This document shows positions 55,501 to 64,000 of a stretch of DNA of 64,000 bases, in pieces. Below the pieces are notes generated by a model. It was not told the origin of the DNA. It saw only the letters and a list, made by a program, of their open reading frames with translations, and ran no database searches. The translations under genes and the position numbers were made by a program. The stretch spans positions 124,001-188,000 of the forward strand of contig JAMKCH010019724.1 in the NCBI GenBank assembly GCA_023653785.1, given 5' to 3'. Positions within the stretch are counted from its first letter, which is position 1. Every line of letters starts with the position of its first letter. The DNA is from Ophioderma brevispina (taxonomy: Eukaryota; Echinodermata; Ophiuroidea; Amphilepidida; Ophiodermatidae).

Positions 55501-58500
55501 CAATATATTTGAATGAGTCCATGAGTTTCCTTTGTAGATTGGTACATAGTCGCTTTCATGCGTCTGTTGTCGAGTGGTTCCCATTCAAGCTTGGTTAGCA
55601 TGGCGGTGACGCTTGATTCTTTAGAATAGTCATTAAAGATGAGTCGGGCAGCACGTCTTTGAACTTTGTCCAATGTGGTGATGTTATTTTTTCTGGTGAG
55701 TATCCCATATCGTCGGGCATATTTCTAGGATTGGCCGAACATGCTTTGTAGGCAGCTTCTTAGTGGCTTCTTCAAACAGAAAGTTTCTCTCAAGTAGAAC
55801 CCGAGTTCTATTAGCTTTGGCGGCAGTCTTGATTTATATGTTTAGTATTCCAAGAAAGGTCAGCTGACAACTCCACTCCTAAATAAGGGTAGTATTTCAC
55901 CTCTTCAAGTATAGTGTCTCTTCCATATGATAACGATTAATGAGTGGGTTCTTTTGTGAGTCATCCTCATTGAGAACATTTTTTTTGTGATTAAAGCCCA
56001 TCTGCCAGGTGTTTTCCGGCTTTGCAAAGTTTATCAACATCATCCTGGAGGATCTTTGCATCACTGACTGTTTTTATTTCGCTATAAACTATGCAGTCGT
56101 CTGCGAAAAGTCTAACACTGGATGAGAGTTCATTCTGCACTTTTCATTGATATAGATTAAAACAGCAAGGGCCCAACACCGTCCCCTGAGGAAAGCCGGA
56201 CTCTACTGGGAACTCAGAAGAATTCAATTCTCCATCAACTTACAACTTCTTGATACGTTTGGTGAGGAAGAAGTCGATCCAGAGTAAATGTTGTTGCGAT
56301 TTCCAACCTGATGTAGTTTGTCAGGATCTACGATGGGGTACGTCTCAACGCCTTGCTGAAAAATCCATGATGATGATATCGGCTTGGGAGCTAATCGCCC
56401 GCCTGTTAAAAAAAAAAAAAAAAAAAAACGATTATCCGAATAATATTCATGTCGTTGGTGCCGACTCCAGCTTGCGTTTCACATGAACGTCCTTTTCTAA
56501 AGCCGTGTTTTTGGTCAGCTAGGATGCCATGTTTTCGCGAAGTGGCCCTGAGGTGTTTTTATGGATAATGTGTTCTAAAATTTTGCAAATGATAGAAGTG
56601 AGAGACACTGGGCGATAATTTGCCGGATCTGAGCGAATTGGCTTTTTTTGTAAATGGGAGGGATGTTAGCTTTCAACCAGTCTTCGACAGGAAAGTTCCA
56701 GTGGAGATTGATTTTTGAAAATCTTTGGAGAATCGGTGTCATGCTTGTTGAACACGATTTCCAAAACCGAGCAGTAAATGGGTGTCATGCCCTGCTGTCT
56801 TATTCGGATTTAAATCATAGAGTAAATTGTCATCCATCGGTGTTTGATTCCCCCCCTCAAGATCGTGAATATCAGGAACACTACTTTGTCCAAGATCCGG
56901 GAAATCTGTTGAGTCTTTCTTGAGTAAAGACCGAACAGATTGACGGTTCAGTGCTTCTCCTTGTTCCTTGGCTCCACGAAGATACTACCAGCGAATTCCA
57001 AGGAGACACCATCACTTCTGTCTTTTGGATTTAATAAACTCAGAAGGGCTTAGGATTTCCATTTTAAACTGGCTCCAACAACATCTCTAATGTAGACCTT
57101 CCTAGATTTCCTGATTTTCCGGTCAATCGGTCTAGAGCTTTCCTGATTTGGACCAACAATCTGGCGTGCTGCTCTTTTTGATCATTGGGTGTGTTTTTTT
57201 TTTTTTTTTTATAAAGACGCTTTTTTTTCCATTCACATCTCTTTGATGGAGCTTTTGCTCCATGGATATGTGAAATGGCTGGAGGACATTTTTGTGGATT
57301 TATTTTCCCTGGAATTGAGACGAGATTGTAAATGAAGACAACAAACTATCAATTGAATTGTTGATGACAATATCCGTCAGCCATTTCGAGTTAAGTCTCT
57401 CTATTCATGTCGGCATTGACACCAGTGAAATCTCCTTTATTATAAAGAAACACTTGCGTCTGTGTCTTGTAGTTTTTGGTTTCAGTACTGCACCTACAAC
57501 GACCATGTCCTGATCACTTATTCGCAATTTCACATGGACATACTCGGCAGCAGCAGGAGTATTGGTAAGACAAAGGTCGAGGAATGTTAAGACGGGTAGG
57601 TTTTAATCCACCCCTTGTGAAGATTATGGATTAAAAACATCATTAAGTACTGCTGACAGCCCGTGTAGGCACCTCCTGTCTGAAGGGATACGGTTCCAAT
57701 CCACCACTGGGATCATTGATATCCAAGCAGCCATATATTAGCATTTGAGGGATCTTGGATAAGGAGGCATCTAGCTCCTTTGCATATCAACATCGAAGAT
57801 GGCGGTCTATACTAAGCCCCGCTGTAAACTGGATACAACCGTTGACATTGAGGAAAATCCCCTCAAATTTCACAGTCGTCTTCAGGTGGGATTCATTTGA
57901 TACACAAGTCAGTTTTTTAATGCAATGAAGACACTGCCGCTCCACTTTTTCAGATCAGTCCTGTCACGTCGAAAAACACTTGTAATGTTGAGGTGGGAAT
58001 ATTTCACCTGTCGCAATAGAATTATTCAGAAAAGACTGTGCCGATAACCACATCAGGGCCTTCTGCAGCAAACAAGGTTTTCACCGTTTGGGAGCTTCGC
58101 TTTAACACTCTGACAATTGAACATACTGGTATAATTTTCAAACTGGTAGTACGTCCGGCTGACCGACTCGGTCCTCTAGATGTGAATTTTTTGTTCTCAG
58201 ATTTTTGTTCTATTTTGCTGGTTTTGGACTTGGATGCATGGGTTGGAGCACGCAATTGTTAATTCAGAATGCACACTATCAAAAGATGCATTTATAGAAG
58301 AAATGTCACTTTCGGATAATTGTCACGATTAATTAAATTGTCACGATCGGAGAGGATGCTATATCTGTTCGATACTTCAATCCCCATAGACTTTCAAGTT
58401 GGTGAAATTAAGGTAAGCCACATTGTAAGGCACAACCCAGATACGAGAGTGATTATTCAATCTTTGTAATCTGTTCATTCATTCAAGGCAATCAACATGG

Positions 58501-61500
58501 AACCAGTTATCGCAGCAATCACATGCAATGGCTTCCTGGCCCCACTTTGCTGGCTTTTTGACACAAGCTCTGGCAAGGATTTTCAGGATCTAGGTCCCGG
58601 ATTAAGCTCTATATCTCCGGCCAGAAAGAGCAAAAGGCAAATTTTGGACAATGTTTCTTTTGTCATGATTTTTTAATCACAAGCTTGGTTCAGAACTTTG
58701 GTCTAGTCCTACATGAAGAACATGGAACTAACTCACCGGTTTTACAATCGATATTCAGTTGGTTGTTTGGTCATGTGGCGGGTCAAGTCTCAATGCTTGG
58801 CATAAATGGTTGAGTATGGGAGAAAGATTCCGTTCTGGATCCAGTGAGGATCCTCGTACAGGCAAAATCCCGTCCAAGGCAACATAAATAGGTGTTTATG
58901 TCAAAGAAGTCATCCCAGGTCTCACTCTCTTCCCATGATTACAACACATACACACAAAAGTTAAAAATCGCGGGGTATAAGACTCAAGTAAAAAATCCAA
59001 GGTGGTGGAATCGTAGAACACTCAAAGTCAAAGACAATAAATTTTTATTCAAACGTCCATAAAAACATTAAAAATGCAAACTGCCATCCCAGGAGGATCC
59101 TTGGAGAATATAACAAACACACCAAACGCGAAAATAAATTTGAATGCCAAAACGAAAATAAGAAACTAAAATTAAAATCGCCAGATTGCGCGGCTAAAAA
59201 ATTTGCAACCAGTCCCTTGCACAGCGGCCCTCTTGTTTGGTGTTTTTTGTGTGCTTCAACAATTCCATAGTGTACACTGTTAGAAAAAATAACGTATGAA
59301 TACGTCATACCATCTGCCAGTATCTATACAGTTTAAAATACGATTTTCGCAGAAAGTAAAATTTACTGTATTTATATAGATCGTGAGCATTTTCACCGAC
59401 TTTAACCAACAATATGGTCCTTCTTCTACAATTATCTACAAAAATACAAAACTTCTCTGAATCATGACGGCAATAATTTCAATCTTACGGTTGCTGTTTT
59501 TAACGGTAGAATACCGGCATCTGGGCTTCAGGTATTTCATGGTATGTTTACCGTTAAATAAAAGAAATTTTTTACCAGTGTATAGTCGCTTACAATTACT
59601 CCAAAGAAAACACAAGTAATCATGAAGTTTGAAGTAAACAAAATTGAACACTAAGGTAACGTGCGTATTAATTTAACAGTTATATCAAATTTTAGATTGT
59701 TCTATGTCTTTCCTTTGGGGGTTTGTTTCCAAATTAACCCAAACGTGTTTATTGTTGCAGAAAATCAGTGGGTTTTGGGAACTACAACTCGCATTACTCA
59801 TGCTACCCCTAGTTCTCTCTACGCACTTCACGAAGGACGTGGGATGTGACTGGGATATCCCGTCTCTGAATCCGCTTGCAAGATATTGCGCTGCAGTTCC
59901 CTGGCGAAATGTTGCATCGGTAACCTTTTCAATGTTTGACGAGAAGGTCATGATGATTTTTATATCTCTAAACATGTTCACAAAGACTCTGATAAAAAAA
60001 CAGTTGTGAATATTCGTTATGGTAGGTGCGGTTCTTCCCCGGGCTCGAAAAACCGGGTTGCATGAAGCAAACCTGGAAACCATGCAGTGCGGACGGAATT
60101 AGCCTACCCTTCTTATTTAGGGATAGGCACATCTTTTGGGCAAGAAAACACCCATTTGACGTCATACAGCAATCATTTGTATCATTTGTTGAAGGGGCAC
60201 TGCATGTCATAATGGATCTGAATGCGATTGTGGTCTTATCTTTCTGTCAATGTGAGACCTTATTTTAGAAAATAAATGTGACATTTCGCCATCTTTATTC
60301 GCGTTTATTCTTTAATAAACAAAAATAATTCGATGATTTTTCACATTCTGAGGCAGTCTCCAGGGGGCATTTTCTCATTAAAAAATATAATAAAATAACG
60401 ATTTTTTTCCAAGAAATCTTTTAAGTATTATTAGCTTGAGCCATACTTTAGGAGGGCCGAACCGTCACGCGAAGGACGTAATAATTCAACCCTGTCACGG
60501 GTCAACGACTTGTCGCCAGGAGATCAGTCGCCCTGGTGAGTAGTGATGCGGCTCGGTTGAGACGTAATATTGTAGCCATCAATTCAGTAAGTCCAGAATC
60601 CAGATTTAAACTATCTTTATACAGTATAAATTTTGGCATAAATCAAATTTAAATTAATTTGATTATAAACAATGATAACCGCCCGGATTTGCCTTAAAAT
60701 ATTAATTTTAAATAATCATAAAAATAATTGTTCTTTTATATTTTTAGAGTAAAGGAATAAACGCGAACCAAAAATGGCAAAAGTTGTACAACTAAAGGGG
60801 TTTACACTTATATGTCCTTCACTGATATTCAGTGGGTCCTACTTTGATATTAAGACAATAGGACTCAAAACATTCCCATCCAGTATTACATAATGACTCA
60901 AAACATTTCCATCTATTTTTATATTCAGTGGATTCTACATTGATATTTAGGACGATAAGACACAAAACATTCCCATCCACCTCTTAAACAAAAGATCTTA
61001 GTAATAAAATGAAAAAAAATAAAAAAAATAAAAAAAATCCAGGAGTGCAAGGTTTGGGGTGTATGATAATTATAATAAGGGCTGTTTTTGATATTAGAGT
61101 GTATCGGAGCGCATAGCTCTGTAGCGCATAGCTCTGTAGCCATGGCGCGTATGTTCAAGGGTATTATGTTTGATAGAGATTACTTTTGCAGGGGAAGTTT
61201 CTGGAGTTTTGAGTTATGCCACAGGTTAATTTAACAGAAGCATGATTGATGTGAACTTCATATTTTTTCTTAATTTATCATGATATTACTAAGATCTTTT
61301 GAACAAAGGTTTAAGAGATGATTTTTTAAATGTCCCTGGGACGAGACTGCCATAGTAAATGCATGTAGCAGTTTCACAAATTACCGTTTGGAATCCCCAA
61401 TGCCCAATCGAGCAGATCGTGTCCTACCCTCCCTGTACAGAACCACATGTATAGTCTCACATCTTGATCGATTACGCTGTGACAACAGAGATACAGAGTG

Positions 61501-63139
61501 CTTGCTGTGCAGTATTGTAGTTATAAACGGTAACGAGATGAATAGTTTGTGTCACGTGTCAGGTACAGGTCACGTGTCAGGTATCAAATATCAGTGTGCT
61601 CTTCGGGGGTGACCGATATATATAAATCCGACTATGTTAAATCAAGGTCTGTACATATGACCCTCTGCCCAAAGTGCTATTATTTTTTTCCAAAAGACAC
61701 CGTATATTATGTCTAAACAGTACAAATTAACTTTTCCCTACAGATTCAAAAACCGACGTACGATGACGATAATCGGTTGTTTTTTTCCAATGTAGGGATA
61801 CGTACGTCATTTTTTACCTGAATGGGTCCCCCGAAGCAAATAATAAACCAATCATGCCGGGACGTCATCAATCTTTATTTTTCCAAAAGTGGCTGATGCC
61901 ATAATCAAATTCTTTTTAAGATTCAACATCTGTATATTGTTTCTTAATATTAATATCACTGTCCCCGCAATGAATGTGAAAAAGATGGGTCCATAAGTCT
62001 ACAAACTGAAAATATAGTCAGCCGGCTAAATACCCTTACCGTGGACTGAATGAGCAGACGGATCCCCTTGTTAGTTGTCGCCGGCTTACAGCCCTTGCGC
62101 GCGGCTTCGGGGGTTATGCGTCAAGTTGCTTTCGAAATTCGAGATGTGTGCTTGGGCGGCAGGCACCTAGATGAAGTGAAACGATTGTGACGATTTCCTG
62201 ATATTGATGAAACGGCGCTTTGTCTTCAAAAAACATATTTGCCCGAAATGCAATTTTGTAAAATTTGCACAGACTATAACTAGTGGGATCTCTGAGAATA
62301 TTAATTAGTCAAACACAAAGTGTTTATTTGACTAATTAAATATTAGTCATACACATTATTTTTTTTTATAACACAAAAAGTGCTATAAAGTGGTTTAAAT
62401 TAAAAGGACTGTTTTTAAAGATTTTCGATTAAAGTCATACTTGCAAATATTTCTGCAACTTAAAACTTAAAAAAAACTAATAGCAAATGACCATGCGTAC
62501 TTTAAATCGTCCTTTTTTGTGCTTGACAGAACTAATGCTAGTAATTTGTGAGTGAGTCTAAAGCATGCAGTTAATTAGTCAGTAATTGGTAATTCGTTAG
62601 TCATTAATTTGTCATATTTTAAAGTGTAATTTGAGGTAATGAAAATATTTGTAATCATGAAAACTAATTTAAAATATGGGAAGGTTAGCTTCCAGCATAT
62701 AGCAAACATGTTTCCAGCATTGGAGTACATATTATGAATATAACACAACTGATTTGCATGACTAATTTTTAATTAGTCAAATAAGACACTTTTTTGGACT
62801 TTAATATTCTCATTAATATCTAATCCAAATGAGTTGTCAAAACTTGAATCGTTGTTATATTTTTGTTTTTTCTGCTTTTGTTCAAAATGATACTTTCAAA
62901 CAACTTAAAAAAAAAAAAAAACCTTACATTTTAAATTACAGGTTGCACATGGGAGTGGTCGCGAGAATTCATAGCAAATCCCAAGAGATCCGGAATCCAA
63001 TAGGTTTGGCGAACGAAGGGATGGACGAGATCTCATAGCAGAATGGGTTGCTGCAAAATCACAACTCGGTACCGCAAATACGTGTGGGAAAAGACTGCTT
63101 TCGACGCAATTGATCCGTTATCTGTCGACTACCTGCTAG
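43337..63139 (+). CDS. ALP: Alkaline phosphatase gene C, 5' part (exons 2-5)
   Basis: This is the third tandem alkaline phosphatase, continuing past the right edge. Exons 43337-43548, 51938-52110, 59761-59919 and 62942-63139 correspond to exons 2-5 of gene B with the same intron positions. Motifs present: [44 protein letters not shown] (catalytic Ser), TTRITHATPSS, DGRDLIAEWVAAKSQLGT and VDYLLG. Each exon carries one or more frame breaks, mostly explicable as single missing bases in short homopolymers, so it is either a young pseudogene or an intact gene in an error-prone assembly. Introns 2, 3 and 4 are about 8.4, 7.7 and 3.0 kb, against 1.1, 0.9 and 0.1 kb in gene B, because of LINE and foldback insertions. 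The exon 5 donor is GTAAGG. Confidence 0.85.
43860..44370. repeat. Minisatellite, about 55-65-base period
   Basis: Eight or nine degenerate units of the form GATCTCATCAAGTCGACTTC, then a purine-rich GAGAAGA-like stretch and GATCAGAxGACAAGATC. Both strands stay open in places (43851-44183 minus, 43891-44082 plus) only because the unit lacks stops. It lies in gene C intron 2. Confidence 0.8.
44546..45070. mobile_element. About 525-bp foldback with TIRs GCACwTTTTTTrAAG
   Basis: The left end (GCACTTTTTTGAAGGGCGCC) and the right end (reverse complement GCACATTTTTTAAAGAGCGC) are inverted. They continue through CCCCAATTTT, GTAACTGG/GTAATTG and AAACTATACCTG. The arm interior holds a perfect 22-base palindrome at 44697-44718 (GTTATCGGGGATCCCCGATA plus AC). 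No coding sequence is seen. Confidence 0.72.
45245..48935 (-). mobile_element. LINE (family L-b), nearly full endonuclease and RT
   Basis: The 3' end at 45245-45300 is an AATAAACTGAAACTGAAACT-type tail, usual for CR1-like invertebrate LINEs. On the minus strand, 48422-48871 encodes the endonuclease start (TLIKPSSKDHF, LDHLNHSFSALAFSEEWLTN). 46955-47164 and 46710-46904 encode RT core segments (TFANYRPSSVSIVFKIYFEK, GFRSYLTNRS, QLASARLHPWTP). 46216-46530 encodes the RT end (FLASTTDRQLHGWN, SLLPYLSLCNI). Many frameshifts and stops show it is dead. It is antisense in gene C intron 2. Confidence 0.85.
48936..51470. other. Gene C intron 2 sequence without recognised genes
   Basis: No protein motif was recognised. 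A motif at 49377-49433 (AGAGACCAGGGCATTTTCAG, then CCCCCATTTTTTCGAAACG) recurs at about 52559-52612, so it belongs to a dispersed repeat. The 95-residue frame at 49673-49960 (ATG-initiated, + strand) has no recognisable domain. Confidence 0.4.
51473..51700 (+). mobile_element. tRNA-derived SINE (family S3), copy 2
   Basis: It has the same order as the copy at 24003: ATGCGATGATGACGTCATCG, GGCCAGCGATACCCT, GTGGCTTGCCATCCCTGCTT, B box GTTCGAATTCC and a CCCTTCCTGTCC tail followed by AGAAACGAAAACAGG. It lies in gene C intron 2, about 240 bases before exon 3. Confidence 0.68.
51797..51890. repeat. Tandem repeat, 25-26-base unit, four copies
   Basis: Four near-identical units of AAATTAAGTCTTTTAAAAAT plus TCTAG, differing mainly in T-run length. 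It ends about 50 bases upstream of gene C exon 3. Confidence 0.85.
51938..52110 (+). CDS. Gene C exon 3: catalytic serine
   Basis: The acceptor TTGTTAG ends at 51937 and the donor GTAGGT starts at 52111. It encodes [17 protein letters not shown] and then shifts frame near 51992. It continues in another frame with RGIIGLDDDALREVCAS, and shifts again near 52061 before GNEIDSILKLAKDAG. The last base leaves phase 1 as in gene B. Confidence 0.88.
52111..55300. other. Gene C intron 3, left part
   Basis: No recognised gene. Two overlapping frames at 52720-53134 have no visible domain. Near 54425-54655 a CGTCTTCCGAAGGGGGG motif and an inverted CCCCCCTTCAGGAGGG motif bracket C-rich runs and may be the ends of a small MITE. 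Confidence 0.4.
55320..58850 (-). mobile_element. LINE with PHD finger, endonuclease and RT (family L-c)
   Basis: On the minus strand, from 5' to 3', several domains follow in order. A PHD-type zinc finger at about 58485-58580 has Cys/His spacing shown by GQEAIACDCCDNWFHVDC. An AP endonuclease includes PDVVIGT near 58040 and NKGDFTGVNADMNRE near 57410-57450. The reverse transcriptase includes ANIPPIYKK and a RQIIAQCLSL stretch near 56600-56680, DIIIMDFS near 56370, FPQGTVLGPC near 56180, LFADDC near 56100, and the end MDKVQRRAARLIFNDYS with LEWEPLDNRR at 55323-55673. Frameshifts are common. It lies antisense in gene C intron 3. The order resembles CR1/L2-clade elements. Confidence 0.88.
58851..59760. 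other. Gene C intron 3, right part
   Basis: No gene is recognised. An 87-residue minus-strand frame at 59045-59308 has no visible domain. The segment ends in the polypyrimidine tract and TTGTTGCAG acceptor of exon 4. Confidence 0.4.
59761..59919 (+). CDS. Gene C exon 4: HATPS motif
   Basis: The acceptor TTGCAG ends at 59760 and the donor GTAACC starts at 59920. It carries the equivalent of GKSVG, then TTRITHATPSSLYA, then breaks near 59830, and the [10 protein letters not shown] region is recoverable only with extra bases near 59878 and 59900. The expected GG at the acceptor is a single G, consistent with base loss. Confidence 0.8.
59920..62284. other. Gene C intron 4, left part
   Basis: No recognised gene. 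There are two direct copies of AGCGCATAGCTCTGTAG at 61110-61140, three ATATT-CAGTGG-type repeats at 60829, 60923 and nearby with CAAAACATTCCCATCCA, and two TCACGTGTCAGGTA steps at 61553-61581. Confidence 0.45.
62285..62825. mobile_element. Foldback element with TTAATTAGTCAAA arms
   Basis: The left end (GAGAATATTAATTAGTCAAA, 62293) and the right end (reverse complement GAGAATATTAAAGTCCAAAA, ending near 62813) are inverted, as are GTTTATTTGACTAATTAAA and its partner near 62765. The left arm also contains a local hairpin of perfect 13-base arms, 62301-62313 with 62337-62349. It lies in gene C intron 4. Confidence 0.65.
62942..63139 (+). CDS. Gene C exon 5
   Basis: The acceptor AATTACAG ends at 62941 and the donor GTAAGG starts at 63140, canonical where gene B has GC. 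The first third is shifted (VAHGSGRE-like, then ANPKRSG). From about 63013, RRDGRDLIAEWVAAKSQLGT is in one frame. One base is missing near 63086, and VWEKTAFDAIDPLSVDYLLG closes the exon in phase 1. Confidence 0.88.
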
Positions 63140-63339
63140 GTAAGGAACCGCGTCGAAACTGTTTCGGCAAACGGTAACTTGAAGAGAGTTGGCGGTTAGG
63201 TTGAAGTTATATTACTACTGGTGTCAAGCAGCCGAGTCTTGACATTTCCACCCTTTGTATGAATAGCATTCAAAATACACGACGATGCATTATACCAATA
63301 AGGTAAATTCCCGGTGTAAATAAACTGAGATTCCCCATC

Positions 63340-63836
63340 CCGGGGTCCCCATGTCCTAGCTTCTTCTTCTTCTTAGCGTGTTCACATGTCATTAGTAATG
63401 GCTTGTGGTGGTGTCTAGTTATTCAACTGAGTAAGTTGATCCGGGGCCGCGTGTATCCACGATACGGACGCTCCTAACATGGCCCACTTTTTTGAGACTG
63501 GGGGCGGATGGGGAACAGTCAGGGGTTTACACCCTACTCTTATTCTACACTGACTGCGATGTACATGTACAGTTGTGACTCCCTGTACACGGGACCGACG
63601 GCTTAACGTCCCCTCCGAAGGACGGGATGCTTTGATGATTCAATTGCCCAATTCCAAGTGAACCATGAAGTAGAGCGGTATTCTGTATTTAATCAATAGC
63701 TCGTATACAGATTAAATCCAGAACTGAGCACCCGAATAAATCCCAGCAAGTGACCCCACCGGGATTCGAACCCGGGATTTTTAGATAGATTTGCGCCACA
63801 GGCAAGCACCCTAACCGCTAGGCCACGCTCTCCCAG
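63340..63836 (-). mobile_element. Long tRNA-derived SINE (family S1)
   Basis: From 63836 leftward on the minus strand it has a tRNA-like head GGGAGAGCGTGGCCTAGCGG with A box TGGCCTAGCGG and B box GGTTCGAATCCC, followed by about 400 bases of body (GACGTTAAGCCGTCGGTCCC, CCCGTGTACAGGGAGTC). It ends in an (AAG)n tail seen as CTTCTTCTTCTT at 63361-63374. The body length is too great for a tRNA gene. It lies in gene C intron 5. Confidence 0.82.
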
Positions 63837-64000
63837 AGCTTACACGTTAACATACTGGCTGGATAAAAAAGTTTACTCATTGTTATTGTAGTTTAATAGC
63901 AAATCTGCAAGAGATTTCTTGCAAACTAATATGTCATTAGAAAGAGCAGTTTTGAATGTCTGAATTAAAAAATGAATTTAATGAAATGAAATAAAACCAC

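Noticed and set aside
56250..56486. 78-codon + strand frame in the 55-58 kb region
   Set aside because: It is the antisense of the LINE reverse transcriptase, whose FADDC and other RT motifs are on the minus strand.

Overview
This is a eukaryotic, animal-type window: AT-rich, with intron-split genes on the + strand that use GT-AG introns, surrounded by many degenerate retrotransposons and short DNA transposons. There is no prokaryotic gene organisation, operon, CRISPR array or rRNA. Protein features (a tissue-nonspecific-like alkaline phosphatase with a signal peptide) and repeats (CR1/L2-like LINEs ending in short tandem tails, tRNA-derived SINEs, hAT- and Tc1-like elements) suggest a marine invertebrate. 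The phylum cannot be fixed from this sequence.

The only host genes I can support are three alkaline phosphatase (ALP) genes in head-to-tail tandem. Gene A (7.3-10.2 kb) is represented by its last two coding exons; the rest lies upstream of the window. Gene B (12.8-22.75 kb) is complete: nine coding exons, a signal peptide, all metal ligands and the catalytic serine, and a polyadenylation signal. Its exon phases close to a 521-residue protein if four single missing bases in short homopolymers are allowed for. Gene C (exon 2 at 43.3 kb to exon 5 at 63.1 kb, possible exon 1 at 35.4 kb) runs off the right edge and has introns several times longer than those of B because LINEs and foldback elements have inserted into them.

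Layout: 0-7.3 kb, probably intron of gene A, holds an ATGGCCGCC-type tandem repeat, three LINE relics and a fold-back repeat family. 7.3-10.2 kb is the gene A 3' end, with a nested pair of DNA transposons in its last intron. 10.2-12.8 kb is a short intergenic spacer with a local duplication and a SINE. 12.8-22.8 kb is gene B, whose introns carry many palindromic MITE-like elements and an apparently perfect 410-bp direct duplication. 22.8-35.4 kb is intergenic, with SINEs, a Tc1-like element, LINE 3' ends and a 277-bp palindrome. 35.4-63.2 kb is gene C with antisense LINEs (one with a PHD finger), a minisatellite and foldbacks. 63.3-63.8 kb is a long tRNA-derived SINE.

The three paralogues should encode secreted or ectoplasmic phosphomonoesterases. 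Genes A and B end in short charged tails without the hydrophobic GPI-attachment segment of vertebrate ALPs, which suggests soluble secreted enzymes. The last exons of A and B are nearly identical while their penultimate exons are clearly diverged, as expected from gene conversion. Frame breaks in B and C are mostly single-base losses at homopolymers, so assembly error should be excluded before calling any copy a pseudogene.
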